DNA from: Anaerosporobacter faecicola
GTDB lineage: Bacteria; Bacillota; Clostridia; Lachnospirales; Lachnospiraceae
DNA length: 64,000 nucleotides
Direction: 5' to 3'
NCBI RefSeq assembly: GCF_012070565.1
Contig: NZ_JAAQRO010000011.1
Span: 62,001-126,000 of the forward strand
In this document: one piece after another, positions 32,185 through 41,464 of the stretch
Layout: the number at the start of each line of letters is the position of its first letter
Position numbering within the stretch: the first letter of the stretch is position 1
Program-made: the position numbers and the translations under genes
The notes under the pieces: model-generated
What the model was told of the DNA's origin: nothing
Database searches by the model: none
The model's input: the letters and a program-made list of their open reading frames with translations, nothing else

Positions 32185-33462
32185 TTATTCCTGATCTGCT
32201 TCCTCTTGCCTATATAGAATATTTGCACCAAGCTTCTGCAAATCTCCACAGATATCTTCATATCCTCTTTGTATATATGAAATGGAATGAATATTGGTTA
32301 CGCCTTTAGCAACAAGACCTGCAATTACAAGCGCAGCTCCACCACGTAATTCATAGGACCGTACCGCCGCCCCCTTTAAAGCATTCACTCCACGAACAAT
32401 CGCGACTTTCCCATCAATCTCTATATTGGCCCCCATCGCTAATAATTCTTTCACCACTTTATATCTTGCTTCAAAAATATTCTCAATCAAGATACTATTT
32501 CCTTTCGCAATAGACAATGCCGCCATGAATGGTGACTGTAGATCCGTTGGGAATCCTGGATACGGTTTTGTTCTCAATAGATCATAAGCGTTGGGTCTAG
32601 CTTTCTGATTGATTAAAATTCCTTCTGGAGTAGCTTTCGTTATGCACCCCATCTGATCAACGACTTGAATTACCTCCTCCATATGCTCTTTGACAGCCCC
32701 ACGCAGGAAAACCTTTCCACCAGTTGCTGCTACTGCAGCCATATACGTGCCTGTCACGATTCGATCTGCTTTCACTGTAAACTCACTATCATGTAAATCT
32801 GCTTGTTTCACACCTTCTACAACAAGTGTATCCGTTCCAATTCCTTTAATCTTTGCTCCCATATTCTGAAGGAATCGGCACAGTTCTTCAATTTCAGGTT
32901 CTTTGGCAACGTTATTAATACATGTTGTTCCTTCTGCAAGAACTGCAGCTAATAGGATATTCTCCGTTGCACCTACACTAGGGAATGACAAATTCACTTC
33001 ATTTCCCTGCAATTTGGTTGTCATACATGTAAGTAATTCATTCGCTTCCACGATATCAACATTCAATCGTCTCAGCCCTTTCACATGCAGATCAATTGGT
33101 CTGGCACCTATCGTACAGCCACCTGGATAGGAAATCGTAACAAAATGTTGCCTTCCTAACAAAGGTCCTAACAGAATGATGGACGATCGCATTCTCGAAA
33201 CATACTCATCTGGTATACGATAACTATTCAACTGTGAAGCATCTACGATTAAAGTAGAATGTTCCTTCTTTACTTTACAGCCAATACATTCCAAGATTCG
33301 AATCATACATTCTACATCAGAGATAATCGGACAATGGTGGATTGTTGTAACACCATTATGCAACAAACTGGCAGCCAAAATAGGAAGTACCGCGTTTTTC
33401 GACCCCTGTATTTCAATATCACCGTGAAGCTTTTTGCCTCCAGTAACCTGAATATAAGTCAC
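32185..33462 (-). CDS. murA: UDP-N-acetylglucosamine 1-carboxyvinyltransferase MurA
   Basis: MurA transfers enolpyruvate from PEP to UDP-GlcNAc, the first committed step of peptidoglycan synthesis. The chosen product (425 residues) starts MTYIQVTGGKKLHGDIEIQG and has the PEP-binding QGSKNAVLPILAASLL region. The fosfomycin-target cysteine is C116 in SYPGGCTIGARPIDLH. The start is a GTG at 33462 preceded by AGGGGTG; a 43-codon longer frame would reach into ftsW and does not match the family. It follows ftsW by 82 nt. Confidence 0.95.
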   Translation of the reverse strand: MTYIQVTGGKKLHGDIEIQGSKNAVLPILAASLLHNGVTTIHHCPIISDVECMIRILECIGCKVKKEHSTLIVDASQLNSYRIPDEYVSRMRSSIILLGPLLGRQHFVTISYPGGCTIGARPIDLHVKGLRRLNVDIVEANELLTCMTTKLQGNEVNLSFPSVGATENILLAAVLAEGTTCINNVAKEPEIEELCRFLQNMGAKIKGIGTDTLVVEGVKQADLHDSEFTVKADRIVTGTYMAAVAATGGKVFLRGAVKEHMEEVIQVVDQMGCITKATPEGILINQKARPNAYDLLRTKPYPGFPTDLQSPFMAALSIAKGNSILIENIFEARYKVVKELLAMGANIEIDGKVAIVRGVNALKGAAVRSYELRGGAALVIAGLVAKGVTNIHSISYIQRGYEDICGDLQKLGANILYRQEEADQE

Positions 33463-33544
33463 AGCGCACACCCCTAACAGTCCATAAATATAATATATTA
33501 TATGACCTGATAAAATATGTGTGCAAAATGAAAAACATTCCCTC

Positions 33545-34690
33545 TTATCTTTCGTTTCTAATCTGGTTGGATACACTAAGTGCCACTCCAATCTCTGCTA
33601 ATAATACCGATACCGATGTTCCACCATAACTAATGAATGGAAGTGGAATACCTGTGGAAGGAATGGAATTCGTTACAACGGCAATGTTAAGAATTACCTG
33701 AATCGCAATATGTGCTAATATACCAACTGCGATCAACCCTCCAAATAAATCAGGTGCATTAATAGCGATTATGAACAATCTCCATAACAGGAGTACAAAT
33801 AGCAAAATGACTGCGATTGCTCCGAACAATCCTAGTTCTTCGCAGATAATTGTAAAGATCATATCATTGTGTGCCTCTGGTATAAAACCAAGCTTTTGCA
33901 TACTTTCCCCTAGGCCGGTACCAAAGATTCCTCCAGATGCAATCGCAAACAGTCCTTGCAAAATCTGAAATCCCTTTGGATGTGTTTCAACATTTCTCCA
34001 TACATCCACACGCTCACTTCGATACCCTACTCCGAATACATAGAGCGAACCAACAAGGACACATATAATTCCTACCACGATGAAATACAGCTTCTTACGA
34101 CTGGCTACGAAACATACCGAAACCATAATACCAGCAATTACGATTGCAGTACTTAAGTTTTCCTTGGCAATCAATCCAAGCAATGGTGCCATATAGACTG
34201 CCACACGAAAGAATCCTGTTATTTTATCCAGTCTTCTTGGGGCAAGATTTACCACATATGCAACAAAAAGTATGGTAGCGATCTTAGAAAGATCGGACGG
34301 TTGGAATGATATGAAGCCAAGATCAATCCACCGTTTTGCACCTTTTACTTCTCTACCAAAGATAAGAACGGCAACCTGAAGTCCTACAGCACCTATGTAG
34401 ATTAATGTAACCAAACGAACTGGTAAACCTAATACTCTTTTCAAAAAGATTCGATAATCAATCTTAGAAATTATCAGCATGGCCGTGATTCCCAACAAAA
34501 CTGCTAATGCTTGTTGTTTCAAAAAATGCGTCTCATCACCGTACATTCTTTGTGCATTAAATGAACTTGTACTGTATATCATTACCAACCCAAAACAAAC
34601 AAGAAACAAGGTTAGAAACAGTAAACTATAATCATAATAGCTATGCCTTTTTCTCTTTTGTGTCATTCTTCTATTTTCACTTTGTGCCAC
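33545..34690 (-). CDS. ftsW: SEDS-family peptidoglycan glycosyltransferase FtsW (or SpoVE)
   Basis: SEDS proteins polymerise lipid II into glycan strands with a class B PBP partner. The 381-residue protein has about ten transmembrane helices. It shows the SEDS signatures AKRWIDLGFISFQPSDLSKI and PFISYGGTSVSVLLAEIGVA. The start is GTG (34690) seven nt after AGGAGG. In Bacillus the gene at this position is spoVE, and sequence alone does not separate division FtsW from sporulation SpoVE. The nearby pbpB and spoVD could each be its partner. Confidence 0.9.
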   Translation of the reverse strand: MAQSENRRMTQKRKRHSYYDYSLLFLTLFLVCFGLVMIYSTSSFNAQRMYGDETHFLKQQALAVLLGITAMLIISKIDYRIFLKRVLGLPVRLVTLIYIGAVGLQVAVLIFGREVKGAKRWIDLGFISFQPSDLSKIATILFVAYVVNLAPRRLDKITGFFRVAVYMAPLLGLIAKENLSTAIVIAGIMVSVCFVASRKKLYFIVVGIICVLVGSLYVFGVGYRSERVDVWRNVETHPKGFQILQGLFAIASGGIFGTGLGESMQKLGFIPEAHNDMIFTIICEELGLFGAIAVILLFVLLLWRLFIIAINAPDLFGGLIAVGILAHIAIQVILNIAVVTNSIPSTGIPLPFISYGGTSVSVLLAEIGVALSVSNQIRNER

Positions 34691-34747
34691 TTTCTATCCT
34701 CCTGCCTTTCTCGTTTTGAGTCTTTCCCAGAACAGGAATCAGCAAAA

Positions 34748-36109
34748 CTATTCTTCGATCTTATACACTAATTCTTTGAAGATTTCTCCTCTTTGTTCAA
34801 AGTTCTTAAACATTCCCCAACTAGCACAGGCTGGTGATAATAAGACTGCTTCTCCAGGTTTCGCTTCATCTATACAAATTGCCATTGCTTCTTCGAACGT
34901 ATCTGCAAATACATAATCTGTAAAGCCACATTCTCTTGCTGTCTCTGCAATCTTTTCCTTTGTCTGCCCAATCAATACTAACTTCTTAACTTTCCCGTCA
35001 AATGCTTCAATCCACTCTTTGTAATCCGAATTCTTATCATAACCACCACCGATCAACACCGTTTTTGTTGACATCGATTGTATTGCCTTAATTGCTGCAT
35101 CCGGATTGGTTCCTTTGGAATCATTATAGTACTTTACACCACGTTTTGTTGTAACATATTCTATTCTATGTTCTACCGCTTCAAATGCACAGATTGCTTT
35201 CTTAATGACATCCATTGGAACATCCAGTGAAATCGCAATCGCAACTCCTGCCATGACATTTTCATAGCTATGTTTTCCAATTAATTTCAAATCATGAACG
35301 TTGCAAATCAACGTCTCAATTCCATCAAAACGGCTAAATATCTCTTCTCCTCTTAGAAAGATTCCCTCCTCTAGTTCTCGTTCCGAACTAAAGTAGATTA
35401 CATGAACATTTAACTTTTTCCCTACCTCTCGAAGAATCTCGTCTTCATAATTCAATACACATGTATCATATGGGGTCTGATTCTTTGTAATATTAACTTT
35501 AGCTTGAATGTATTTCTCCATTGTATGATGTCGGTTCAGATGATCTGGTGTTATATTCAAGATTGCACTAACAGATGGTCGAAAATCCTGAATGGTTTCC
35601 AATTGGAAACTACTCATCTCCGCTACTGTAACAGAATCATCCGTTGTCTTCGATACCGAACTGGTATATGGAATACCAATATTTCCAACAACAAACACCT
35701 TCTCAAAATACGCTTTCATTATCGCACCAGTCAATGCAGTTGTAGTCGTTTTGCCATTCGTACCAGTGATTGCTGCAACATGGCCTTTTTCAAATTGATA
35801 TGCTAATTCAATTTCACCCCAGATCACCACTCCCGTTTTACGAATTTTATTCACGATTGGAAGATCCGTTGGAACTCCAGGACTAATGACCATAAGATCC
35901 AATGTACCAATTACTTCATCGGATAAATCTCCTGTTATGATGGTTACACCTTCTGTATTACCAAGGCGTTTTTCTACTTCTTCCTTAGCTAAGTCCGCAT
36001 TCGAATCAAAAAGAATTACATTCGCTTTTACTTTTTTCAATAGATTGGTTGCCGCAATTCCACTTATTCCTGTTCCCATAACTAATACATTTTTATTCTC
36101 TAATTCCAT
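34748..36109 (-). CDS. murD: UDP-N-acetylmuramoyl-L-alanine--D-glutamate ligase MurD
   Basis: MurD adds D-glutamate to UDP-MurNAc-L-Ala in the cytoplasm. The 453-residue protein has an N-terminal Rossmann domain (NVLVMGTGISGIAATNLL). The Mur ligase central domain has the ATP loop AAITGTNGKTTTTALTGAI, and the C-terminal domain carries YYNDSKGTNPDAAIKAI. The ATG at 36109 has GGGAG upstream; a seven-codon longer start lacks a site. It sits between mraY and ftsW. Confidence 0.97.
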   Translation of the reverse strand: MELENKNVLVMGTGISGIAATNLLKKVKANVILFDSNADLAKEEVEKRLGNTEGVTIITGDLSDEVIGTLDLMVISPGVPTDLPIVNKIRKTGVVIWGEIELAYQFEKGHVAAITGTNGKTTTTALTGAIMKAYFEKVFVVGNIGIPYTSSVSKTTDDSVTVAEMSSFQLETIQDFRPSVSAILNITPDHLNRHHTMEKYIQAKVNITKNQTPYDTCVLNYEDEILREVGKKLNVHVIYFSSERELEEGIFLRGEEIFSRFDGIETLICNVHDLKLIGKHSYENVMAGVAIAISLDVPMDVIKKAICAFEAVEHRIEYVTTKRGVKYYNDSKGTNPDAAIKAIQSMSTKTVLIGGGYDKNSDYKEWIEAFDGKVKKLVLIGQTKEKIAETARECGFTDYVFADTFEEAMAICIDEAKPGEAVLLSPACASWGMFKNFEQRGEIFKELVYKIEE

Positions 36110-36157
36110 ACTTTTCTCCCATCTGTACAAGACTATTTGCCTGTGTACTTAATATAT

Positions 36158-37126
36158 TTACATGGCACCAAATGCTATGATGCAAAGGATTGCTGTAATT
36201 ATTGAGAATACAGCAACTACCCTTGTCTCTGACCAGCCACACAATTCAAAATGGTGGTGGATTGGCGCCATTTTAAAGATTCTCTTGCCCCCAGATAATT
36301 TAAAATACAGTACTTGAATAATCACTGACAAGACTTCCACAAAATAAATTACGGCTACGATTCCTATATATAAGGGCATCTGTAACACGAATGCAGTGGA
36401 AGCTACAAAACCACCCAAAGCAAGAGAACCAGTATCTCCCATAAAAACTCTAGCTGGATATACATTATAAATTAAAAAACCCAATAAGCTACCAGCAACA
36501 GCACAAGTTATTGGTGATATCCCACTATTTTCTCCGATTGGAGCAATCATAGCAACAACAGAAAAGAATGTGGCAATTAACACCGTCACACTGGATTCTA
36601 ATCCATCAAGTCCATCTGTAAAATTAGAACCATTTACCGTACCTAGCATGATAAGAAAGAACATCGGTATAAACATCCATGAGCTCTCTACCATCTTTCC
36701 TCCCGAAAAAGGGATGAGTACTGCTGTTCCAATTTCTGTGTCATTCATTAAGTAATACCCAAAAATAGCAGTAACAGTAATCTGTCCTAACATCTTTTGC
36801 CATGCACGTAAGCCTAGATTTCGCTTCATAACGATCTTGATGTAGTCATCTAAGAATCCAATTAACCCGAAGCCCAATGTCACAAAAAGGATTGGGATTA
36901 TATTGGGGTAATCTTTGATATAGAATAAGCATGTGATTACAATACTGACTAGTATTACGATACCACCCATTGTAGGAGTTCCCGATTTTTTCTGGTGTGA
37001 CCTAGGTCCTTCATCACGAATGTATTGCCCAAATTTCAGTCTTCTTAGAAATGGAATTACAATTGGGCACAATAGAATCGTTATTACAAACGACAACAGT
37101 ACCGGTAATACTATTATAGTATTCAT
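36158..37126 (-). CDS. mraY: Phospho-N-acetylmuramoyl-pentapeptide-transferase MraY
   Basis: MraY makes lipid I by joining UDP-MurNAc-pentapeptide to undecaprenyl phosphate in the membrane. The 322-residue protein has about ten helices and the family motifs GTPTMGGIVI, FTDGLDGLESSVT (catalytic Asp region) and FKMAPIHHHFELCGWSE. An upstream GTG is part of the GAGGTG ribosome site, so the ATG at 37126 is preferred. The 171-nt gap before it contains short tandem repeats (ACAAGATC twice). Confidence 0.97.
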   Translation of the reverse strand: MNTIIVLPVLLSFVITILLCPIVIPFLRRLKFGQYIRDEGPRSHQKKSGTPTMGGIVILVSIVITCLFYIKDYPNIIPILFVTLGFGLIGFLDDYIKIVMKRNLGLRAWQKMLGQITVTAIFGYYLMNDTEIGTAVLIPFSGGKMVESSWMFIPMFFLIMLGTVNGSNFTDGLDGLESSVTVLIATFFSVVAMIAPIGENSGISPITCAVAGSLLGFLIYNVYPARVFMGDTGSLALGGFVASTAFVLQMPLYIGIVAVIYFVEVLSVIIQVLYFKLSGGKRIFKMAPIHHHFELCGWSETRVVAVFSIITAILCIIAFGAM

Positions 37127-37297
37127 GCCATTCACCTCGTATTTTCATACGTATATCTTATATTTTCAAGCTTCAAGCATAAGAACACAAGATCACAAGA
37201 TCACTTGTATACTCTGTCATTTTCCTTATAGACTTTCAGCCAGAAGTTTGAGTCTTCTCTATAATTTAGCAGACTCGCCTAACTTATTAATTATAAT

Positions 37298-39241
37298 CTA
37301 ATCAAGATATAGAATCAAGTCACTATTTTTGTTGACTTGCTCTCCCTCTAGTGGAAATTGCTCCGCTACGGTATCGCCTTCCCCTATATAGTATATTTCA
37401 CCGAATTCATATATTTTAATCAGTTCTGCTACCTCTTCTTTTGTTTTCCCTAAAAAATTCGGTACCTGAAAACTTCCAATTTCGAATTTCTCCTTTTCCT
37501 CTTCTGAATAGTTTTCTTCAATTCCTAGATAAGGAAGTACATTGCTGAATACATCTGCAATTACAGGAGCTGCTATTGTACCACCATAATAAATTCCTGT
37601 TGGTTCATCAATTAAAACGATTGCAATTACTTTTGGGTCATTGGCAGGGGCAAAACCAATAAAGGATGAGATATACTTACCGGTTCCTCTTGGTAATTTT
37701 TCAGAAGTTGCTGTTTTTCCACCAATACGAAATCCGGGAAGGTATGCATTCTTACCACTTCCATCTGCTACAACAGCTTCTAACAACTGTTTCATTGTCT
37801 CTGACGTTTCTTTGGACAATGCGCCTTCTTTCACATCATACTGTAGTTCCTGTACATAACCAGTCTCTGGATTCGTAACGGAAACACCAAAATGGGGAGT
37901 GATTAATTTACCTCCATTAATGATAGCGCTAGCAGCACGTAACAATTGAAGTGGGGTAATCTGAAAGGATTGCCCGAATGATATGGTGGCAAGTTCCACT
38001 GCTTCAATATCTTCTATTTTATGCATGATCGAATTTGCTTCTCCAGGTACATCAATTCCTGTTCGATTGAACAAGCCAAGTTTTTTAAAATTTTTATATA
38101 AATTTTCTGCACCAACTCTTGCCCCAACTTCCATGAATACTGGGTTACATGAATTCATTATTCCATCCACAAATGTTTCTGCTCCATGTCCGCCTACCTT
38201 ATGACATCGAATCTTTCGATCCTCTACAATCTTATAGCCCGGACAGAAGAAATTATCTGTTAGTTTTACCACCCCTTCTTCCAACGCAGAAGCTGCGATT
38301 ACTGTCTTAAATGTAGATCCTGGCTCATACGTATCACTTATGCATGGATTTCTCCACATCTCGTTCAATAAATCATTTTTCTCTTTATCGGTTAATGTGT
38401 CTGTGTCCACCCCCGTTTGCACTGTCAAAGTATAAGGGTCATTAAGATCAAATTCCGGATAGTTCACCATAGAATAGATTTCTCCATTCTGTGGATTCAT
38501 CAAGATCATCTTCACACTTTTTGCTTCTTTTTCCTCCAGTACCTTTTTTGCAGCTTGTTCACAATACTGTTGGATGTTTACATCGATACTTAATGTCAGA
38601 TTATTCCCTGCAATGGGTTCCACACGATCTTCTGCTGCATTTTCAATCTCTAATCCCTGTGCGGTGGTCAATGTTAAAATTGTACCATCAATTCCTTGCA
38701 GTACTTCATCATAATCTACTTCCAATCCGATAATTCCTTGATTATCACTACCGGTAAAACCGATTACTTTGGATGCCAGCGAACCATATGGGTAATATCT
38801 TTTATAATCCTCATCAACCATTACTCCATCTAAATCAAAATTACGGATCTTATCTGCCGTTTCTTTGTCTACATTGGATTTGATTCTTTCAATAGAAGAA
38901 ACTTTTTCTACACGTTTTCTTACTTTTTCTTCACTTAATCCCAATGTTTCCGATAACAGGCGAATTACTGTCTCTGGGTCTTTAATCTGACTATGGATTA
39001 CGGAGATCGTACAAACTGGTTTATTAGACGCAATTTCAACTCCATTTCTATCATAGATGATTCCTCTTTCCGCCTTGATTGGCCGTTCTCTTTCGTGCAA
39101 TTGTTGTGCTCGTACGCCATAATAATCTGCTCGATATACCATAATATATGCAAGACGAACAATCAACAAACACGCGATCAACATTATAATTGTATAAACA
39201 ACAAAAATATTTCTCCGATTATAGGTTCGATTGGTTGCCAT
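37298..39241 (-). CDS. spoVD: Class B penicillin-binding protein with PASTA domain, SpoVD-type
   Basis: This is a transpeptidase of the SpoVD/FtsI class. The 647-residue product has an N-terminal membrane helix (about 12-35) and a PBP dimer domain (50-210). The transpeptidase domain has S309-T-F-K312 (EPGSTFKTV) and S364-C-N366. The third motif is K509-T-A511 rather than KTG. One PASTA domain closes the protein (590-647, QVPNFLGKTKEEVAELI). SpoVD makes spore cortex peptidoglycan in Bacillus. It has a candidate sigma-E promoter and follows pbpB by 106 nt. Confidence 0.92.
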   Translation of the reverse strand: MATNRTYNRRNIFVVYTIIMLIACLLIVRLAYIMVYRADYYGVRAQQLHERERPIKAERGIIYDRNGVEIASNKPVCTISVIHSQIKDPETVIRLLSETLGLSEEKVRKRVEKVSSIERIKSNVDKETADKIRNFDLDGVMVDEDYKRYYPYGSLASKVIGFTGSDNQGIIGLEVDYDEVLQGIDGTILTLTTAQGLEIENAAEDRVEPIAGNNLTLSIDVNIQQYCEQAAKKVLEEKEAKSVKMILMNPQNGEIYSMVNYPEFDLNDPYTLTVQTGVDTDTLTDKEKNDLLNEMWRNPCISDTYEPGSTFKTVIAASALEEGVVKLTDNFFCPGYKIVEDRKIRCHKVGGHGAETFVDGIMNSCNPVFMEVGARVGAENLYKNFKKLGLFNRTGIDVPGEANSIMHKIEDIEAVELATISFGQSFQITPLQLLRAASAIINGGKLITPHFGVSVTNPETGYVQELQYDVKEGALSKETSETMKQLLEAVVADGSGKNAYLPGFRIGGKTATSEKLPRGTGKYISSFIGFAPANDPKVIAIVLIDEPTGIYYGGTIAAPVIADVFSNVLPYLGIEENYSEEEKEKFEIGSFQVPNFLGKTKEEVAELIKIYEFGEIYYIGEGDTVAEQFPLEGEQVNKNSDLILYLD

Positions 39242-39268
39242 AGTTAACCCTCATTCTGTTATTAATTC

Positions 39269-39297
39269 ATTGTATTACTAATAACAACGGGTTATTC
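39269..39297 (-). promoter_or_regulatory. Candidate sigma-E promoter of spoVD
   Basis: On the minus strand AATACAAT (39269-39276) matches 7 of 8 positions of the sigma-E -10 CATACANT. GAATAAC (39291-39297), 14 nt upstream, resembles the KMATATT -35. Spacing is right for sigma-E, spoVD is a sigma-E gene in Bacillus, and sigE is encoded in this window. Confidence 0.5.
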
Positions 39298-39305
39298 CTA
39301 TAGAA

Positions 39306-39345
39306 AGATAGGTCGACAGCGTTTTAGGGCACCGTCGACCTATCT
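39306..39345 (-). repeat. 12-bp perfect hairpin between pbpB and spoVD
   Basis: AGATAGGTCGAC (39306-39317) pairs exactly with GTCGACCTATCT (39334-39345) around a 16-nt loop, starting 3 nt after the pbpB stop. The following minus-strand sequence TTTCTAT is a weak U-tract. It may act as a partial terminator separating vegetative pbpB from sporulation spoVD. Confidence 0.7.
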
Positions 39346-39347
39346 AG

Positions 39348-41456
39348 TTATTCTACACCTTCCTCGTCCGTATCTTGGTTCTGATTTGATTCAATTTCTT
39401 TCTTGATTTGCTCATCTGCACTGTCATCTAAGAAATTGTAATTTTCAGTATCATTTTCCTCATCTGAATCTTCATTGGAAGACTCGGAAGAGGTGTCTTC
39501 TTTCTTCGTCGATTCTTCTTCCGTTTGAGCCGCATCTTCTTCTGTATCTGTCGTATCATCTGCTGTTTGTGTTGAAGCATCGTCTTTCTTACTCTTGTCA
39601 TCAGAAGCTGTTTTAGCATCATCTGTACTATCTTTTAAGATTCCAAGGAAAGGAAAGATTTCATCCATAATATCATGAGATAATTTTAATGCATAACTGC
39701 TTTGTGCTTGGTTTTCATCATTTACTTCATCAACGATTGTATAGATTACCACTTGAGGATTATCATATGGTGCATATCCCAGAAAGGATACCAAGTAAAC
39801 CCCTTCTTCACCCGTATGTTTCTCTGCTGTTCCTGTCTTTCCACCAATGGAATACCCTTCTACACCAGCAACTTTTGCTGTTCCTTCTTCCACTGTATTA
39901 TACAGATAGCGACGTAGCAAATCACTTGTCTTCGTACTGATCACTTGCTTCGATAATACTGCATCTTTCGTTTCAACCGTAGCACCCTCTGCATTCTGGA
40001 TCTTATTCACAACATGCGGTGTATAATAATAACCACCATTTACAGTAGCACACATAGCAGACGCCATCTGTACCATTGTTACGGTTAAACCTTGACCAAA
40101 TGAAGTTGTAGCAAGCTCAAATGCGTTCAATTGCTCTTCTGCAAATGTCTGTCCTTTTTCTTCTCCCGGTAAGTCAATTCCTGTCTTTCTACCGAATCCG
40201 TAATTTGTTTGATATTTCCAAAGTGTTTTTCTACCCATTTTAGCTGCCACTTGCATCATAACGTCATTACACGATTTCATGATTGCTTCTTCAATAGTAA
40301 GATCGCCATGCCCACTTCTGTTTACGCATCGAATCGGCTTTATTCCTTCTACAATTGTTTGTTTTCCATCACAATAATAATGGTCTCCATCTTCCACTAT
40401 ATCTTCTTCTAGTGCAGCCGCCATGACAAATGGCTTAAAAGTGGATCCTGGTTCATAATTTTGTGCGATTGCAAAATTCTTCCATATATCATAAAGCGCA
40501 TTCAGTCGTTCTTCTTCTGTCATGGCTTTGATTTCTTTTTTGGTATAATATTTTGTCAGATCAAATGGATCATTCAAATCATATTGTTTATCAGAAGCCA
40601 TGGCAAGAATCTCCCCATTATTGGGATCCATAATAATAACAGCTGCATTCTTCGCCCCTATATCCTTCATGAATTTATCAATATGTTTTTCAACGATTGT
40701 TTGAATATTCAGATCAATGGTTGAAACAACGGTGTCCCCATCTACTGCTGGTTTTACTGTACGCTCCAGATTTAACTCATTATCAAAATACCCGTATTCT
40801 CTACCATTAGTTCCATTCAAATACGAATTATAAGTCTGTTCAATTCCCCAATTCCCCACATTTCCAGCAGAAGTAAATCCAATGATATCACTTGCTGCTG
40901 TGTTATTCGGATATATTCTCTTATATTCTTCTTCAAACCATACCCCTTGAATCTTACTACCCTTGGCAGCCATTGCTTCTTCAAAATCTTTAATTTCACT
41001 ATATTCTAATTGTTTTAATAAAACCGTATACTGATTCGTCGGTTTATCGGTTAAGATTTGATTAACCTCATCATAATTAACATCAAAATATGTAGTTAAT
41101 GCTTGCAATGTTGGTTCTCGGTATGGGGTCGTTTTCGCACCGTCTACTGTTTTTGTTTCTAATATAGTTTTCGGATCAAGGATCAAATTATATACTTTTA
41201 TTGAAGTTGCCAATACGGATCCATTTCGGTCAATGATATCACCCCGACGATAAGGTATAACACTGCTGCTATATGTTTGCTGTGACAACACCTTTTTTGA
41301 ATATCTCTCTCCATCTTCATTTCGTAAATATGTTAATCGAACAACCAGTGCTAATAATAATAGCAAAACGACACCAAACACAAGCAATGTCTTTGCCTGC
41401 ATCTGGTGCGTAAACTTTTTGATTTTCTTCGCTTTATTTCGTTTTCCTCTAATCAT
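39348..41456 (-). CDS. pbpB: Division-specific penicillin-binding protein 2B/FtsI-type
   Basis: This septal class B transpeptidase crosslinks peptidoglycan at division. The 702-residue product has a membrane helix (about 21-43), a dimerisation domain (65-240) and a transpeptidase domain with S338-T-F-K341, S395-C-N397 and K540-T-G542. Instead of PASTA domains it ends in a highly acidic low-complexity tail (608-702; 37 Asp/Glu against 8 Lys). Position after ftsL is classic for pbpB. The tail would lie outside the membrane. Confidence 0.95.
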   Translation of the reverse strand: MIRGKRNKAKKIKKFTHQMQAKTLLVFGVVLLLLLALVVRLTYLRNEDGERYSKKVLSQQTYSSSVIPYRRGDIIDRNGSVLATSIKVYNLILDPKTILETKTVDGAKTTPYREPTLQALTTYFDVNYDEVNQILTDKPTNQYTVLLKQLEYSEIKDFEEAMAAKGSKIQGVWFEEEYKRIYPNNTAASDIIGFTSAGNVGNWGIEQTYNSYLNGTNGREYGYFDNELNLERTVKPAVDGDTVVSTIDLNIQTIVEKHIDKFMKDIGAKNAAVIIMDPNNGEILAMASDKQYDLNDPFDLTKYYTKKEIKAMTEEERLNALYDIWKNFAIAQNYEPGSTFKPFVMAAALEEDIVEDGDHYYCDGKQTIVEGIKPIRCVNRSGHGDLTIEEAIMKSCNDVMMQVAAKMGRKTLWKYQTNYGFGRKTGIDLPGEEKGQTFAEEQLNAFELATTSFGQGLTVTMVQMASAMCATVNGGYYYTPHVVNKIQNAEGATVETKDAVLSKQVISTKTSDLLRRYLYNTVEEGTAKVAGVEGYSIGGKTGTAEKHTGEEGVYLVSFLGYAPYDNPQVVIYTIVDEVNDENQAQSSYALKLSHDIMDEIFPFLGILKDSTDDAKTASDDKSKKDDASTQTADDTTDTEEDAAQTEEESTKKEDTSSESSNEDSDEENDTENYNFLDDSADEQIKKEIESNQNQDTDEEGVE

Positions 41457-41464
41457 AACGTCAC

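Noticed and set aside
33463-33591. 43-codon N-terminal extension of murA
   Set aside because: It overlaps the end of ftsW in another frame, does not resemble MurA, and the GTG at 33462 has a good AGGGGTG site and the family-typical start.
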